A stretch of 64,000 bases of DNA from Lamellibrachia satsuma (taxonomy: Eukaryota > Annelida > Polychaeta > Sabellida > Siboglinidae), in contig BSQZ01000011.1 in NCBI GenBank assembly GCA_033239005.1, forward strand, positions 4,161,001 through 4,225,000, written 5' to 3'. Positions 24,926 through 35,909 of the stretch are shown piece after piece. Made by a program: the position numbers and the translations under genes. The notes beneath the pieces were generated by a model. It saw nothing but the letters and a program-made list of their open reading frames with translations, was not told where the DNA came from and made no database searches. Within the stretch, counting starts at the first letter, position 1. Each line of letters begins with the position of its first letter.

Positions 24926-25041
24926 TCATCACCGTGCTGGCGCCCAGCACTGCTATGTGTCACACAGTTACAATATCAGCAGATCATCACCGTGCTGGCG
25001 TCCAGCACTGCCATGTGTCACACAGTTACAATAGCACACGA
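24926..25041. repeat. 58-bp tandem duplication
   Basis: Two adjacent copies of a unit starting TCATCACCGTGCTGGCG, at 24926 and 24984, with two or three substitutions. Confidence 0.9.
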
Positions 25042-25278
25042 TACATAACCATTCAGGGGTTTTCTTGCAAGCCTATTCTCGGGGTTTTGAACAGGGGGTC
25101 AGGGCGTACGAAATCAGCCTGGATTTCTAAGAAAAAATTACACTTAAAACATTCTCACAAAAAGGGGGTTATTTCGAACCCACCGAAGTCAGGCCAATAT
25201 GTGACTCAACTAACAACAAATACATACACCTATACACACATAAGTCCAATGAAGAAAGCCATAGGCGTTAAGTAAATA

Positions 25279-25286
25279 TATGTGTG

Positions 25287-25334
<48 letters not shown>

Positions 25335-25372
25335 TGTCTGTGTGTATGTGTGCGTGTGCGTGTGTGTTGGGA
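25279..25372. repeat. (GT)n-(GTGC)n microsatellite
   Basis: GT units, then CGTG units, then mixed GTGTAT. Confidence 0.95.
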
Positions 25373-25554
25373 AGGGCGTTATTGTGCAGGTAACCAATTG
25401 CCACAGACTACCTCGTGTAACATAGATATCAAGCATAAAAACAAGACGGTGCTAGCATGATGCATGTGTACATTTGTAGCGTTCGTTTCGCAAAGACTAT
25501 ATCACATTCCCTCCAACCTTCCATACAGAAGTAAAGTTATGTCCTATGTAAACC

Positions 25555-26179
25555 ATAAATGAGATAGTTTGATATGGGCCTTACTTGAAATCTGCATTTG
25601 TACGCGATGTAGGTTCTACAGTAGACCCCAATTTAGTTATGCGGTGTTCGTTCGCGACAAATAAGTGATATGGCCGGACCGAGGTTTCGATGTAGTTGTA
25701 CATGAAATGTCATGTATATAAGATTGTTGTATTTGATTAAACGACCAGCTAGCCACGATGTTGAACAATAAGTGTACATTACTAACGTAGGCGATACCTT
25801 TTTCATTTAATTGCAAGCTTGTATTTGAGCATATTGACCTTTTTTTCACCGTGATAACATGAATTCGGTTCGCATTTCTGGTGGCCAGGTATCAATAAAA
25901 CGAATTGTATTCAGGCAAACTACTCAGTGGCCTGGTTGTTGATGAGAAGTTGCCTGTGTAACACGACACATTTTATCTGATTACAGGATCGTACCCCGTA
26001 GCAAATGACTCTTATCTTCAACGCCCTGATGGATCATTCGTGACAAACATACGCCTACTCACTGTTGTCACCGACAAATGCACACACTGGCCGCTGTGTT
26101 GTAGTATAACTGTCACTGGTGTAACTGAGGAATATAATGCAGAGAAGCACATGCATTGAATGGGTATTGCATCATCTAC
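25555..26179. repeat. Upstream half of the LRR-A/LRR-B duplication, copy B
   Basis: Co-linear with 15835-16458. Outside this point, sequence to the left is unrelated between copies. Confidence 0.85.
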
Positions 26180-26253
26180 GTGACGTGGTGTGACGTGACA
26201 CGGTATTTGGTATATAGATTCCTGTATGGACATCACGAATCGCGATACACGCA
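26180..26253 (+). promoter_or_regulatory. Core promoter of LRR-B: paired TGACGTG boxes and TATA box
   Basis: TGACGTG at 26181-26187 and 26191-26197, then GGTATATAG about 40 bp before the ATG at 26254. Same spacing as LRR-A, so both genes probably share regulation. Confidence 0.5.
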
Positions 26254-28029
26254 ATGGCGCCATCAACTCATCGCAGTGTATCTGTACAGATGGCATGTTT
26301 TATATCCATGTTGTGCTGTTATCTCGTCTCGACGGTCGCCACGCAACGTTCATGCAAGCTTAAAACCGACTTCAAAGACGACGACTTCCCCTGCAGAAAG
26401 TGGCTGCACTGTGAAAAGCCGAGCAGTTGGGCTTCACTGAGCGCCGATATAAAGACGAGAAGTCAAGACGATCGGCTGTGCGCCATTGTCGTCGACTGTG
26501 CGAACAAGGTCACTATTTCAAACTTCGACTTTCAGGCGATCGGCGGAGATTTTGATCGCGTTGTTAATGTCACTATCTCACAATGTAACACGGCACAGCT
26601 TCATTTAGCCGACGACATGAATTTCTTCGTCGTCGAGGTGGACCTCAGTGGGAACGCATTCGACTCGCTCGACTTCATGCAGGACTGGCAAAGCACCGAT
26701 TTCGAAGCACTGCATTTTCACAACAATTCAATTAAGATCGTTCGCCCGAACGACTTTTCTACGTTCCGCCATCTGTCTAGCCTCAGACTTCAATCCAACC
26801 TGATCACCGACGTTGAATCGGGGTGTTTCGTGAATAACCACGAATTAAAGAGTGTCGATTTATCAGACAACCGTCTTAAGATTCTTAAAGAAAATATGTT
26901 CATGAATATGGAAGGGCTGAAGTTTGTGCAATTGGCCAGGAACATGATCAACAGTATGGCTGACGGTACGTTCCGTAACGTCCATCTCGACTCGCTCGAT
27001 CTGTCGCACAATGACATCACGACCGTGCCGAATTCTGCCTTCGTGGACACGTCGGTCATGTCATTGGATTTATCCCACTGCCAAATCTCGAACATTCCAT
27101 CTGGGTTCCTATCAAGCTTGCAGGAGAACCTGATCACACTGGACCTGTCATACAATAACATAACACAAGTCGCGTCCGACGCCTTCATCCATCTGTCGCA
27201 TCTGCAGGTGGTCTACTACGCCGGAGTCAACATTGATACGTCGCTGTTGCCATCAACAACAACTACTACTTCGACAACAACACCATCACCATCAACGACT
27301 ACTACGCCAACAACTACTACGATGACAGCAACGGCGTCATTGTCAACAACACGCGCATCGCCAACACCAACGGCAGCGTCAAAACCACCTTCAGCAACGG
27401 AGGACAGGCAAATTACAACGGCTGCACAATCTGTACATATAACTGCAATTCCGGAACAGGGGGCAATGGCGAAACCTGGAACCAGATCATTGACTTGGAT
27501 TGTTGTTGCGGTCGTTCTAGTAAGCCTAGTGGCCGTCATTATTGGCGTGGTCATCCTGCGACGAAGGCAACAGAAAGACAAAACCCAGCAGGACGACGAC
27601 AGAGATTCAACGTACGTCACCATACCGGGTAACCGCACACCGGACTACCTGGATCTTGAAAGCGTTAGCCTGAACGTACAGCACTACGACGTATTGAATG
27701 CGACTCCGCCCTGTGAGCCCGCAGCTCTGAACCGCGGATTCGAGCCGGACGAACAAGCCTACATGCGAATGGACGGCATACCGGGGAACGTTCAGAATCC
27801 ACTGTCGTTCGAGGCAAGCGGGGTGTCCGGCATGCCACCGAATACAACTGGGAGTGATCCCAACACAACTGCGGACGACGACTATATTAAAATGAGCCGT
27901 CAAAATGGCAGTGTCGTCTCGAACGAAGGTCCGTACGAAGTTCCTGTTCCTGCTGCTAGAGCGGATCGTCCTCAGGAAGGACACCACGACGCCGTGTTTC
28001 CTGCAAACAGCGAACCATCTGATCGCTAG
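26254..28029 (+). CDS. LRR-B: LRR transmembrane receptor with ITIM-like tail
   Basis: A 591-residue single-exon frame. Residues 1-290 (signal peptide, cysteine module, most LRRs) are about 92 percent identical to LRR-A. The last LRR diverges (NNITQVASDAFIHLSHLQ) and the rest is different. Residues 334-410 are a Thr/Pro/Ala stalk, 413-435 the membrane segment (WIVVAVVLVSLVAVIIGVV) followed by RRRQQK, and 436-591 an acidic tail. Tail tyrosines: Y454 in STYVTI, which fits the ITIM consensus S-x-Y-x-x-I; Y465 (YLDL), Y478 (YDVL), Y503 (YMRM), Y544 (YIKM), Y561 (YEVP). The tail thus offers a possible SHP-type docking site that LRR-A lacks. The pair would see similar ligands but could signal differently; this is inference from motifs. 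No LRRCT cap is present. Family not recognised. Confidence 0.9.
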   Translation: MAPSTHRSVSVQMACFISMLCCYLVSTVATQRSCKLKTDFKDDDFPCRKWLHCEKPSSWASLSADIKTRSQDDRLCAIVVDCANKVTISNFDFQAIGGDFDRVVNVTISQCNTAQLHLADDMNFFVVEVDLSGNAFDSLDFMQDWQSTDFEALHFHNNSIKIVRPNDFSTFRHLSSLRLQSNLITDVESGCFVNNHELKSVDLSDNRLKILKENMFMNMEGLKFVQLARNMINSMADGTFRNVHLDSLDLSHNDITTVPNSAFVDTSVMSLDLSHCQISNIPSGFLSSLQENLITLDLSYNNITQVASDAFIHLSHLQVVYYAGVNIDTSLLPSTTTTTSTTTPSPSTTTTPTTTTMTATASLSTTRASPTPTAASKPPSATEDRQITTAAQSVHITAIPEQGAMAKPGTRSLTWIVVAVVLVSLVAVIIGVVILRRRQQKDKTQQDDDRDSTYVTIPGNRTPDYLDLESVSLNVQHYDVLNATPPCEPAALNRGFEPDEQAYMRMDGIPGNVQNPLSFEASGVSGMPPNTTGSDPNTTADDDYIKMSRQNGSVVSNEGPYEVPVPAARADRPQEGHHDAVFPANSEPSDR

Positions 28030-28360
28030 TGTTGTGTCTAGGTAACAGTATGGGGAGTCGGAAATGTAAATTGAACAACGCTATTGAATTGAGCGTAGTG
28101 ATAAGAACGAATGACCACACATGCAACAGCGTACACACGCACACGTACTTAGAAGGTTTAATGACCCGTATAATTATACTTACATATGCTTTTCTGCTTC
28201 TGTATACAACCAAACTTATGCGAGTGTTATGTGCCACACCCCGCCAAGCAGGAAAAGGATAAGTTAGTACGCCGCCATAAATCGTTGTATTTGGCCTGTC
28301 GATGAGAGTGGCTGCAGCTTGCTTGATGTAGAAACAAGTAGACAAGTAAACGATATATAA
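28030..28360. other. 3' flank of LRR-B
   Basis: No perfect AATAAA was seen close to the stop at 28029; the polyadenylation site is unresolved. No other gene. Confidence 0.3.
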
Positions 28361-28404
28361 ACACACACACACACGCACGCACGCACGCACGCACGCACGC
28401 ACTC
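28361..28404. repeat. (AC)n-(ACGC)n microsatellite
   Basis: AC units followed by ACGC units. Confidence 0.9.
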
Positions 28405-29640
28405 ACACACGAGAGAGAGATTTGGTAATGGGCAATGTGTTCTGCCGGTAAGCACTTAAGTAGACCAAAAAAGACTATGAAGTTTGGGCAGAATATTAGT
28501 ATAAACCATTGACTTTCTTGTTCGTGCGAGCCAGTGACTATATCGCGTCCAACATCACCCCTGTCCCCTGGCATACCGACCTATTGAAACGTGTATTTGC
28601 TCTGATATCCAATGATATTACGAGCATGTAGAACTCATTCCTACACACGGGAACTTAGCTTTAATTTGTTGTAGGCCGGTCGCCACTGATCGGACGTGGA
28701 AATAATACAACCAGATTACGACCTTCTTGTGAGGCGCTTTACAACTCGTATTTAACATATTGTTATCATGGCTAACACATTGTATGTTGTCATAAATGCA
28801 CATACTGCCTTCTATTAAACAGATGTCGTAAGCATATATTTGTATTGAAGTGTAATGTGTACGCTCATGTCGACGCTATTCGCGTATATAAATGAAACAA
28901 CATCACATGCACACTTATGAACCGTAAGAGTTAACGTGCACCTGACCGCAACACAATATACTATAATCATTAATTGCTTATGCGGGACCGCTCTATTCCC
29001 TCTTCTGGATAAATTTACTGGCTGTTCACCGAACCAACAACGTAATCATAACGCTTTTGTGAGTCATGTTCAAGACGTCGTCATTTGAAACACTCCCAGC
29101 TCATTATTTATGACTGCGGTCATCTTATCATTAGGTGAGTCTAATTGTAAAACCCGTGAAACTTCCTCTTCTGTGTACATTCAAAACTTGAAACTCAGTG
29201 AACCAACAAACTAATAATAGCGCTTACATGAGTCATACAACGGCGCCGTCTTTTTTGGTAGAAAATGACCACGCCAAACTCTTCAACAGTGGCCTTCAGT
29301 ATTTTTTACTCCAAACAGCTAACACAGGAGTATGGTGCTTGGTGTGTATGAAAAAGGTGCATATAAATGTGGGAAATAATATTTTTTAAACAAAAATAGC
29401 GCAATTCAAAAGTTTATTTATATCAGATATCCTCTTTATTGACGAACGAGGTGAGCTGGAGGGGCAAGATAGACAGTGCTCACAGCTGGTTGGAAGGGGT
29501 GAATGGAGGGGAGTCTTATCATTTCAGTAGGGAGTAGACACCATTCAACATATCACCACTGCCACAACTTGATTACAAATTCACAATAGACAGTTGCGGA
29601 GTGATCTAAAGGATTGGTTGGCTGGACAACGTCAGTGTTA
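28405..29640. other. Spacer without recognised genes
   Basis: AT-rich sequence with no family signature in any frame. Confidence 0.3.
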
Positions 29641-29741
29641 TTTACGAACTGTTACGTCAGTGATGTTAACGAACTGTTACGTCATTGTTGTTTACGAACT
29701 GTTACGTCGTTGTTGTTTACGAACTAATACGTCATTTCAAC
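29641..29741. repeat. Four 25-bp tandem units (ACGAACTGTTACGTC...)
   Basis: ACGAACT recurs at 29644, 29669, 29694 and 29719. Each unit contains GTTACGTC or ATACGTC. Confidence 0.85.
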
Positions 29742-29913
29742 GGTGCGTTTGAGTAACGTAAGTTTCAAACAAAAACGAACGTTATTTGTTTCTAAACACA
29801 ATGTCGTTTGCAATTCAAATATTATTAACAGCTGTGTGGAATCGAAATTTAGAGATTTACTGAAAAGTTAGGAGATTACTAAACGAAATAAATATGTGGA
29901 GAATCTACACATC

Positions 29914-30006
29914 AAATTTAATTTGTGACAGGAGTGATATGATACATTTTCACATGGATTTAATTTAATTTGTGACAGGAGTGATATGATACATTTTCAC
30001 ATGGAC
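29914..30006. repeat. 47-bp tandem duplication
   Basis: TGTGACAGGAGTGATATGAT occurs at 29924 and 29971 with identical flanks. Confidence 0.9.
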
Positions 30007-30041
30007 ATTCCTGTCTACTCTCTCGTGAGACTCACGGTATT

Positions 30042-30168
<127 letters not shown>

Positions 30169-30798
30169 ATGCGCGGTGGTTGTGACCACGCAAGCCCGCA
30201 TAGCCACACCAAAATGGTGTGGTTTCAAAATGTAAATACAAATAAAATTTATTTTGACACCGTATATCTCTAAATATAGAATCAGGGGTGTTTACAATAT
30301 ACTTTCTAAATAAAAATAAATAAATTAAACTACATTAAATCAGTGAATGTAATTATTACAATACAGGCATTACATAAAATAATAACCATAACACAATAAA
30401 AGTAAGCATTAGGATTATATATGTAAATATGTATGGACATATAATATAAAGTATATATATATACACACAAAATTACGAAAACTTGATTAAAGAAAAAGGT
30501 TTTCAGGTCGGGAAAAAGCAACGACTAGCAGGCATGGATTGGTACAAGAGTATCAGGCCCCCACAAAATCAATCATAATCCATCTTATTAACCGCTTAGT
30601 CTCTCTTCGCTTTCCTCGAGTCCTATGTGCTACAGTGATGTGATACCCCCTCATTGAACGCTGTAGATCACGGTCGATCAGAAGAGGCCCATTTGGATCC
30701 TTTAACAAGATTTAACAAGATTTGCCATCCAAGCCAAAGGCCCAGATGGCAAGTGGACAAGGAAGCCATTGGCTTATCGAGAGTCCAACAATGTTCAC

Positions 30799-33680
30799 CT
30801 ACTTATAACCCGCCCTCCTGATATATGTGTCAACTTTGTTTTTAAACATATTCACGCTGCTAGCAGTTACACAATCTGTAGACAGTTTGTTCCATTCATT
30901 TATTGTCCTCTGTGAGAACGAGTGCTTCCTGATGTCCAATCTACATTGATCCTTTACTAATTTTACCTCATGTCCTCTAGTTTTGCTATCCTTCTTGAGT
31001 GAGAAAAACATATTTCTATCAATATTTTCATACCCATTCAATATCTTAAAAACTTCAATCTGATCTCCTCTTAACCTCCTTGTCTCTAGAGTTGTTAAAC
31101 CACATTCTTTCAGGCGTTCTTCATAACTAAGGTCTCTAAGTTCTGGAATCATTTTAGTTGCTCTCCTTTGTATGCGTTCAAGCGTATCTATATCCTTCTT
31201 ACGATATGGTCTCCATGCTTGTATACAGTATTCTAAATGAGGTCTAACTATTGCTTTATAAAGAGGTATAATTAACTTTTTTCCCTTGTATGTTATGTTT
31301 CTTCTAATCAATCCAAAAATTTGATTACCCTTTGAAGCTGCAATACCACACTGCTCTGAAACTTTCATATCAGCGCTTATTGTAACTCCTAAGTCCTTTT
31401 CTTTTACAGTAGTACCAAGAACAGTAGCTCCCATTTTATAGTTTACATTCAAGTTCCCATGTCCTGTATGTAGGCATTTACATTTCCCAAAATTGAACAG
31501 CATCTGCCATTTCTCAGACCATTTCACTAATCTGTCTAGATCGTTTTGTAAATGTTGTTTATCACCATCAGTATTAACCTTTCTAAACAGTTTTGTGTCG
31601 TCCGCAAATTTCAGTACGTTACTTGTAATACTCTCGTCCAAGTCATTGATATAAATTAAGAATAATATAGGTCTTAATACTGATCCTTGAGGTACCCCAC
31701 TCAAAACCGATTTCCAATTTGAAACTTCGCCATCTACTACAACTCGTTGTCTTCTGTCAGTCAGCCATTGTTCTATCCAGTCAGTTATGCTATCCCCGAT
31801 ACCATGGGCTTTTAATTTAAGTAGCAATCTTTGATGTGGCACTTTGTCAAAAGCTTTCTGAAAATCTAAGTAGATAATATCTACTGGCGATCCCACGTCT
31901 ATCCACTTAGTGATTTCTTCCAAAAACATAACATATTTGTTAAGCATGACCTCGCTTTAAGGAATCCATGTTGAGATGAATTTAATAATCTATGCTTAAC
32001 GAGGAAGTCCACCATATGGTCTTTAATTAACCTTTCTAATAATTTACAAATCACTGACGTTAAACTCACTGGTCTGTAATTCTCTGACTTATTTCTCGAA
32101 CCCTTTTTAAATAATGGTATGATGTTTGCTTCTTTCCATTCAAACGGAACAACTCCCTCTTTTAATGACAAGTTGAATACTCTTGCAAGTGGTATACTGA
32201 TTTGATCTACTGTTTCCATTAGTAATTTTGGAGGAATCCCATCCACTCCCGGTGATTTGTTATCCTTCATTGCCTTTATTTTCCTAGCTACCAATTCTGG
32301 AGTTACAACTAACGGTCCTAAATAGTCAGATTTAGCCCCCTGAAATTTAGCATCAGCAACTGGTAATGAACTAATATCTTCTTTTGTAAACACTGAACTG
32401 AAGTAACCATTTAGGTCTTCCGCCATTAAAAACCCCTGTGATATTATATTTCCAGCACTGTCTTCTAGAGGTCCAACCTTGTCTTGTACGTTTTGTTTAC
32501 TCCTGACATATGCATAAAAACTCTTGCTGTCAGTTTTTATGTTACATGCCAGTTTTTGCTCATAGCTTCTTTTAGATTGTCTGATTTCAGTTGTAGCTGC
32601 ATTAAGTGCCTCTTTGTATTTTGCATAGTCTTCTTCCTTTCTGGTACGCCTATAAACCCTCCACATAGTTTGTTTTAGCATTATTTTTCTAATTGCCTCT
32701 TTTGACAAGTGTTTCTTTCTATACCGTTTTCCTTGTTTTCGGAAGGGAACAAATTTATCAATGATACTCTCAATTTCATATTTTAGAATATTCCAACATT
32801 CAATTGCAGTCTTATTCATCAGCATGTTATTCCAATCTAGCTGTGCTAAGTATTTTCTCATATCTTTGTAGTTGCCTTTGTGGAAGTTTCTCTTGTACGT
32901 TTTCTTATTTTTACTTTCTGATTTTACATTGATGTCAAAATGTATTTGATTATGGTCACTATTACCCAATGGTTCAAATATTTTTACACTGTCCACTAAT
33001 TCTTTTTGTGATGACAAAACTATATCTAATACATTTTCTCCCCTGGTTGGTTCTAGTACGTGCTGAGTAAGAAAGCTATCCTGGATTAAACATAGAAATT
33101 GTTGATCCTCAATCCCTGTGCTCTCTAGAGAATTCCATTGTATGTGTCCATGGTTAAAATCTCCCATTATGATACATTCCCCTTTACTAACTTCCTTTAT
33201 AGCGTTTTTTATTTTTGTGTTGTCCTCTTCGTTTATGTTTGGACTTCGGTAAACTAATCCAATAGTTAATTTTGAATTTCCTGAAACAATTTTGCACCAA
33301 ACAGCTTCATCGCAATCTGCTTCCCTTTCTAGTTTTATTTCATAAGCCTGAATAGATTCTTTAACATATAAAATAACTCCCCGCCCCTTCTTCCTATTCG
33401 ATCTTTCCTAAACATTACGTATCCTGTCAGTCCTAATTCAGCATCTGTTATATCTATGTTGGCCCATGATTCAGTTATACCAATTATGTGAGGGTCAATA
33501 TCTTCTACCATAATGTTTAATTCGTTTTTCTTATTTACTATGCTCCTTGCATTTAAACATACGCATCTATAACCTTTTTCAGAGATGTTTTCGGATGATT
33601 TGATATTGGTTTATCTGTGCTAGTGGCCTCTTGTTCTGCTTGAGACACCTCTAGGTAACCCCCCTGCACTTCTAGTTTAA
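30799..33680 (-). pseudogene. CR1-like ORF2: AP endonuclease and reverse transcriptase, two frameshifts
   Basis: ORF2 nicks DNA and copies the LINE RNA at the nick. The endonuclease part shows LNARSIVNKKNEL, IIGITESW near 33490 and GDFNHGHIQW then NSDHNQIHF near 32960-33150. The RT part shows WKEANIIPLFKKGS, NYRPVSLTSVICKLLE near 32050, YLDFQKAFDKVPHQ near 31840, SGVPQGSVLRPILFLIYIND and the catalytic box FADDTKLF near 31590. The thumb and tail run to the stop at 30799. Frame breaks lie at about 33376-33390, a C-run on the plus strand where one base appears missing, and at about 31930-31945, where the finger and palm segments are in different frames. Apart from these it is open for over 900 codons. 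Confidence 0.85.
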
Positions 33681-33727
33681 AGAATGTTTACTTCCAAAAA
33701 TATTTGTCATTGTACCCAAGTCACTAT

Positions 33728-34843
33728 CTACTGCTGCTGAAAGTTTGTCCGCGAATACTGCCGCCCCTTTCCACTTAAATGAAGCCCATCCTTCATGTAC
33801 ATATCAGCCCTCCCAACAAAACTTCCCCATAAATCCACAAATCCAACTTCCTCTTCCCTACACAGCCTCTGGACTAACATGTTAATTGCCATCCCCCGAC
33901 AATTTCGATATTTATGACCCCTCCTGCCCATTACAGGTAAAATCCCTGACAGTATTACCTGCTCAACCCGCGTCTGTTTTAGTGTTCTGACCAACTGCCT
34001 ATATTTCCTAACTATGGCAGTTGTACCCTCCCTCTCTACGTTATTTGTCCCTACATGTACTAAAACAGATCCACCCTTACCCGAGCCTACGATGTTTTTT
34101 ACCCTCTCAGTTATCGCCTCTATTTTGGCTCCAGGCAAGCAGACCACCACATCATCTCCCTTGTTTAAGACTCTGTCGGTCTTCCTAACTATCGAATCCC
34201 CCACAAACACCCTCGCTCTCTTCCTCACCCCCTCTATCACTGCTGCAGAATAACTCTTCCTTTCGATCCCCTCCATCACATTCTGTCCTGACCCCTTCCC
34301 TTCCGTCTCCCCCACTCCCTTCTCCTTCCCTCCTGTCTCCGCTACTCCCCTCTCCTTCACTCCGGTTGTCTTCCCTCCCGTCTCCCCCACTCCCTTCTCC
34401 TTCCCTTCTGTCTCCCCTACTCCCCTCTCCTTCACCCTGGTTGTCTTCCCTCCCATTCCTTTCCTTCCCGTCTCCTTACGTCCTGTCTCCCTATGACCTG
34501 TCACCTTCCCTCCTCTCAGCTTCCTCCCAGGCTGAGGTGAGCTCTCCCTAGCATCTCTTGTGTCTTTCCCCACTTTATCGTCTACTGTTCCCTCACCGGA
34601 ACTACTGGCACAACTCCCCTGTTCCCTTCCCACCATTGCCACAACGAGCAGCCTCAGCTCTTCCAACTCCACCTCTAGTTCCTTCATCCTTGCGCATCCC
34701 CTACACTCAAAACTAAAACTATCTGCCTGGACCTCAGCCCAGGACTTCTCGCACCCAGACTTGACGAAATCTACCCAGTTACTACAACTGCCACAAATTA
34801 AGTGCCTTGTGGCCTTTAACTGCCGTTTGCACGGCGCCATCAT
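33728..34843 (-). CDS. CR1-like ORF1 with zinc finger and SGNH esterase domain
   Basis: An intact 371-codon frame. Residues 5-51 have a Cys/His pattern (C5, CGSC at 17-20, C31, CRGC at 47-50) resembling the PHD-type finger of CR1 ORF1. A short acidic/leucine helix at 54-70 may form a coiled coil. Residues 95-195 are a Gly/Lys/Glu-rich repeat linker (GETGGKEKGV-type units). Residues 210-371 are an SGNH-hydrolase domain: block I GDSIVRK at 215 (Ser217), block III GTNN at 265 and block V DGLH at 352-355 supply the Ser, Gly/Asn and Asp-His positions. Esterase-bearing ORF1 proteins are known from CR1-like elements; the proposed role is membrane or lipid interaction during retrotransposition. It ends upstream of ORF2 with a gap of about 50-100 bp. 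Confidence 0.85.
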   Translation of the reverse strand: MMAPCKRQLKATRHLICGSCSNWVDFVKSGCEKSWAEVQADSFSFECRGCARMKELEVELEELRLLVVAMVGREQGSCASSSGEGTVDDKVGKDTRDARESSPQPGRKLRGGKVTGHRETGRKETGRKGMGGKTTRVKERGVGETEGKEKGVGETGGKTTGVKERGVAETGGKEKGVGETEGKGSGQNVMEGIERKSYSAAVIEGVRKRARVFVGDSIVRKTDRVLNKGDDVVVCLPGAKIEAITERVKNIVGSGKGGSVLVHVGTNNVEREGTTAIVRKYRQLVRTLKQTRVEQVILSGILPVMGRRGHKYRNCRGMAINMLVQRLCREEEVGFVDLWGSFVGRADMYMKDGLHLSGKGRQYSRTNFQQQ

Positions 34844-34860
34844 ACAATTTAGTTTTAATT

Positions 34861-35082
34861 AGTTTGCACACCATTAAAATATGTTAGCACGTCTTTAATG
34901 TGTTCACATTATGGACAGATGTGTTACCCATTGGAAAACTATTTCCGTAAATAAACAACCAGAGCTGCATTTGAAGAATAGCAAGAGTACCTATAAATAC
35001 CCCAGGGATGGGGCAAGATGGTCTATAACCCCCTCCCCACGGTTTTCACTTATATGGATGAACTATTTACTGAAATTGAAAC

Positions 35083-35115
<33 letters not shown>

Positions 35116-35884
35116 AATGGTATGATAGTAATATATCGGACCATTATGGATGTTAAATTTTAATTGAAGTTAACGTATAACACATACCTCGCAATCCATA
35201 CATAATATTGGTTTAGAAATGTTCCACTATAATTACAGCTTACAGGCTAGCAGAACATTAATTATGCAATGTTTATGTATGTATTAAACATAATTGGTCA
35301 TGTGTAACACCTACGTGACATTAGACAATAAATTTACAGATATTCAGATTGCTTGCAACAAATCACTAAGATCACTATTTATTTCTCTATTGGTAACAAC
35401 TGTTAACGTTTTATGCCAAAAAATAATTCTCAGAATTTTTTCTATCAATAATAGTTGTCCTTGTAATTCTGTATAAAATATACAGCTAAAATATAGCATA
35501 TCAAAACTTCATCCACATTTAATACTAGGCACACCAACCCCTGCCAGAACGCTTAACATCAGGTGGGGCTAATTGGATGGCAACCTGTCTATAGATTGTA
35601 TATTTATAATTTCAACAATAAATGTTGGCAAATCATATGTTTATTGCTTATACCAATTATATTTACTTACACATGTACAAACAATATTAAATAAATATGA
35701 GTAACTAATGTTTTCTTCAGCAAATTTCATTGATCAATTTCATAATGCAAAACGTAGATTCAGTGGATAGTATTTTGCTGGTTAGCCAATCAAATGCCAG
35801 CATACACCATTGTACATCCAACCAGACCCACTTACTAGTACTAGGACCTGACATGACAAACAAACACACTCGTTGCCGGCAAAT
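34861..35884. other. Spacer between LINE and RPL21
   Basis: No gene. It includes GATGGGGCAAGATGG at 35008-35022, next to an (AT)n array at 35083-35113, the same pairing as at 15.6 and 24.3 kb. Confidence 0.4.
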
Positions 35885-35890
35885 TTTATT
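35885..35890 (-). terminator. Polyadenylation signal of RPL21
   Basis: AATAAA on the minus strand, 20 bp after the RPL21 stop codon; a short 3' UTR is typical for ribosomal protein genes. Confidence 0.85.
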
Positions 35891-35909
35891 GAGAGGTCAT
35901 GTACAGAGA

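Larger units (their letters stand above)
30706..34860 (-). mobile_element. Near-full-length CR1-like LINE
   Basis: An ORF1-ORF2 element on the minus strand: ORF1 at 34843-33728, ORF2 at about 33680-30799, and a short 3' UTR ending in repeated CTTGTTAAAT at about 30706-30722. The esterase-type ORF1, the endonuclease-RT ORF2 and the short repeated 3' terminus fit the CR1 group. Damage is limited to two single-base-scale frameshifts in ORF2, so the insertion is young. No target-site duplication was identified for this copy. Confidence 0.85.
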
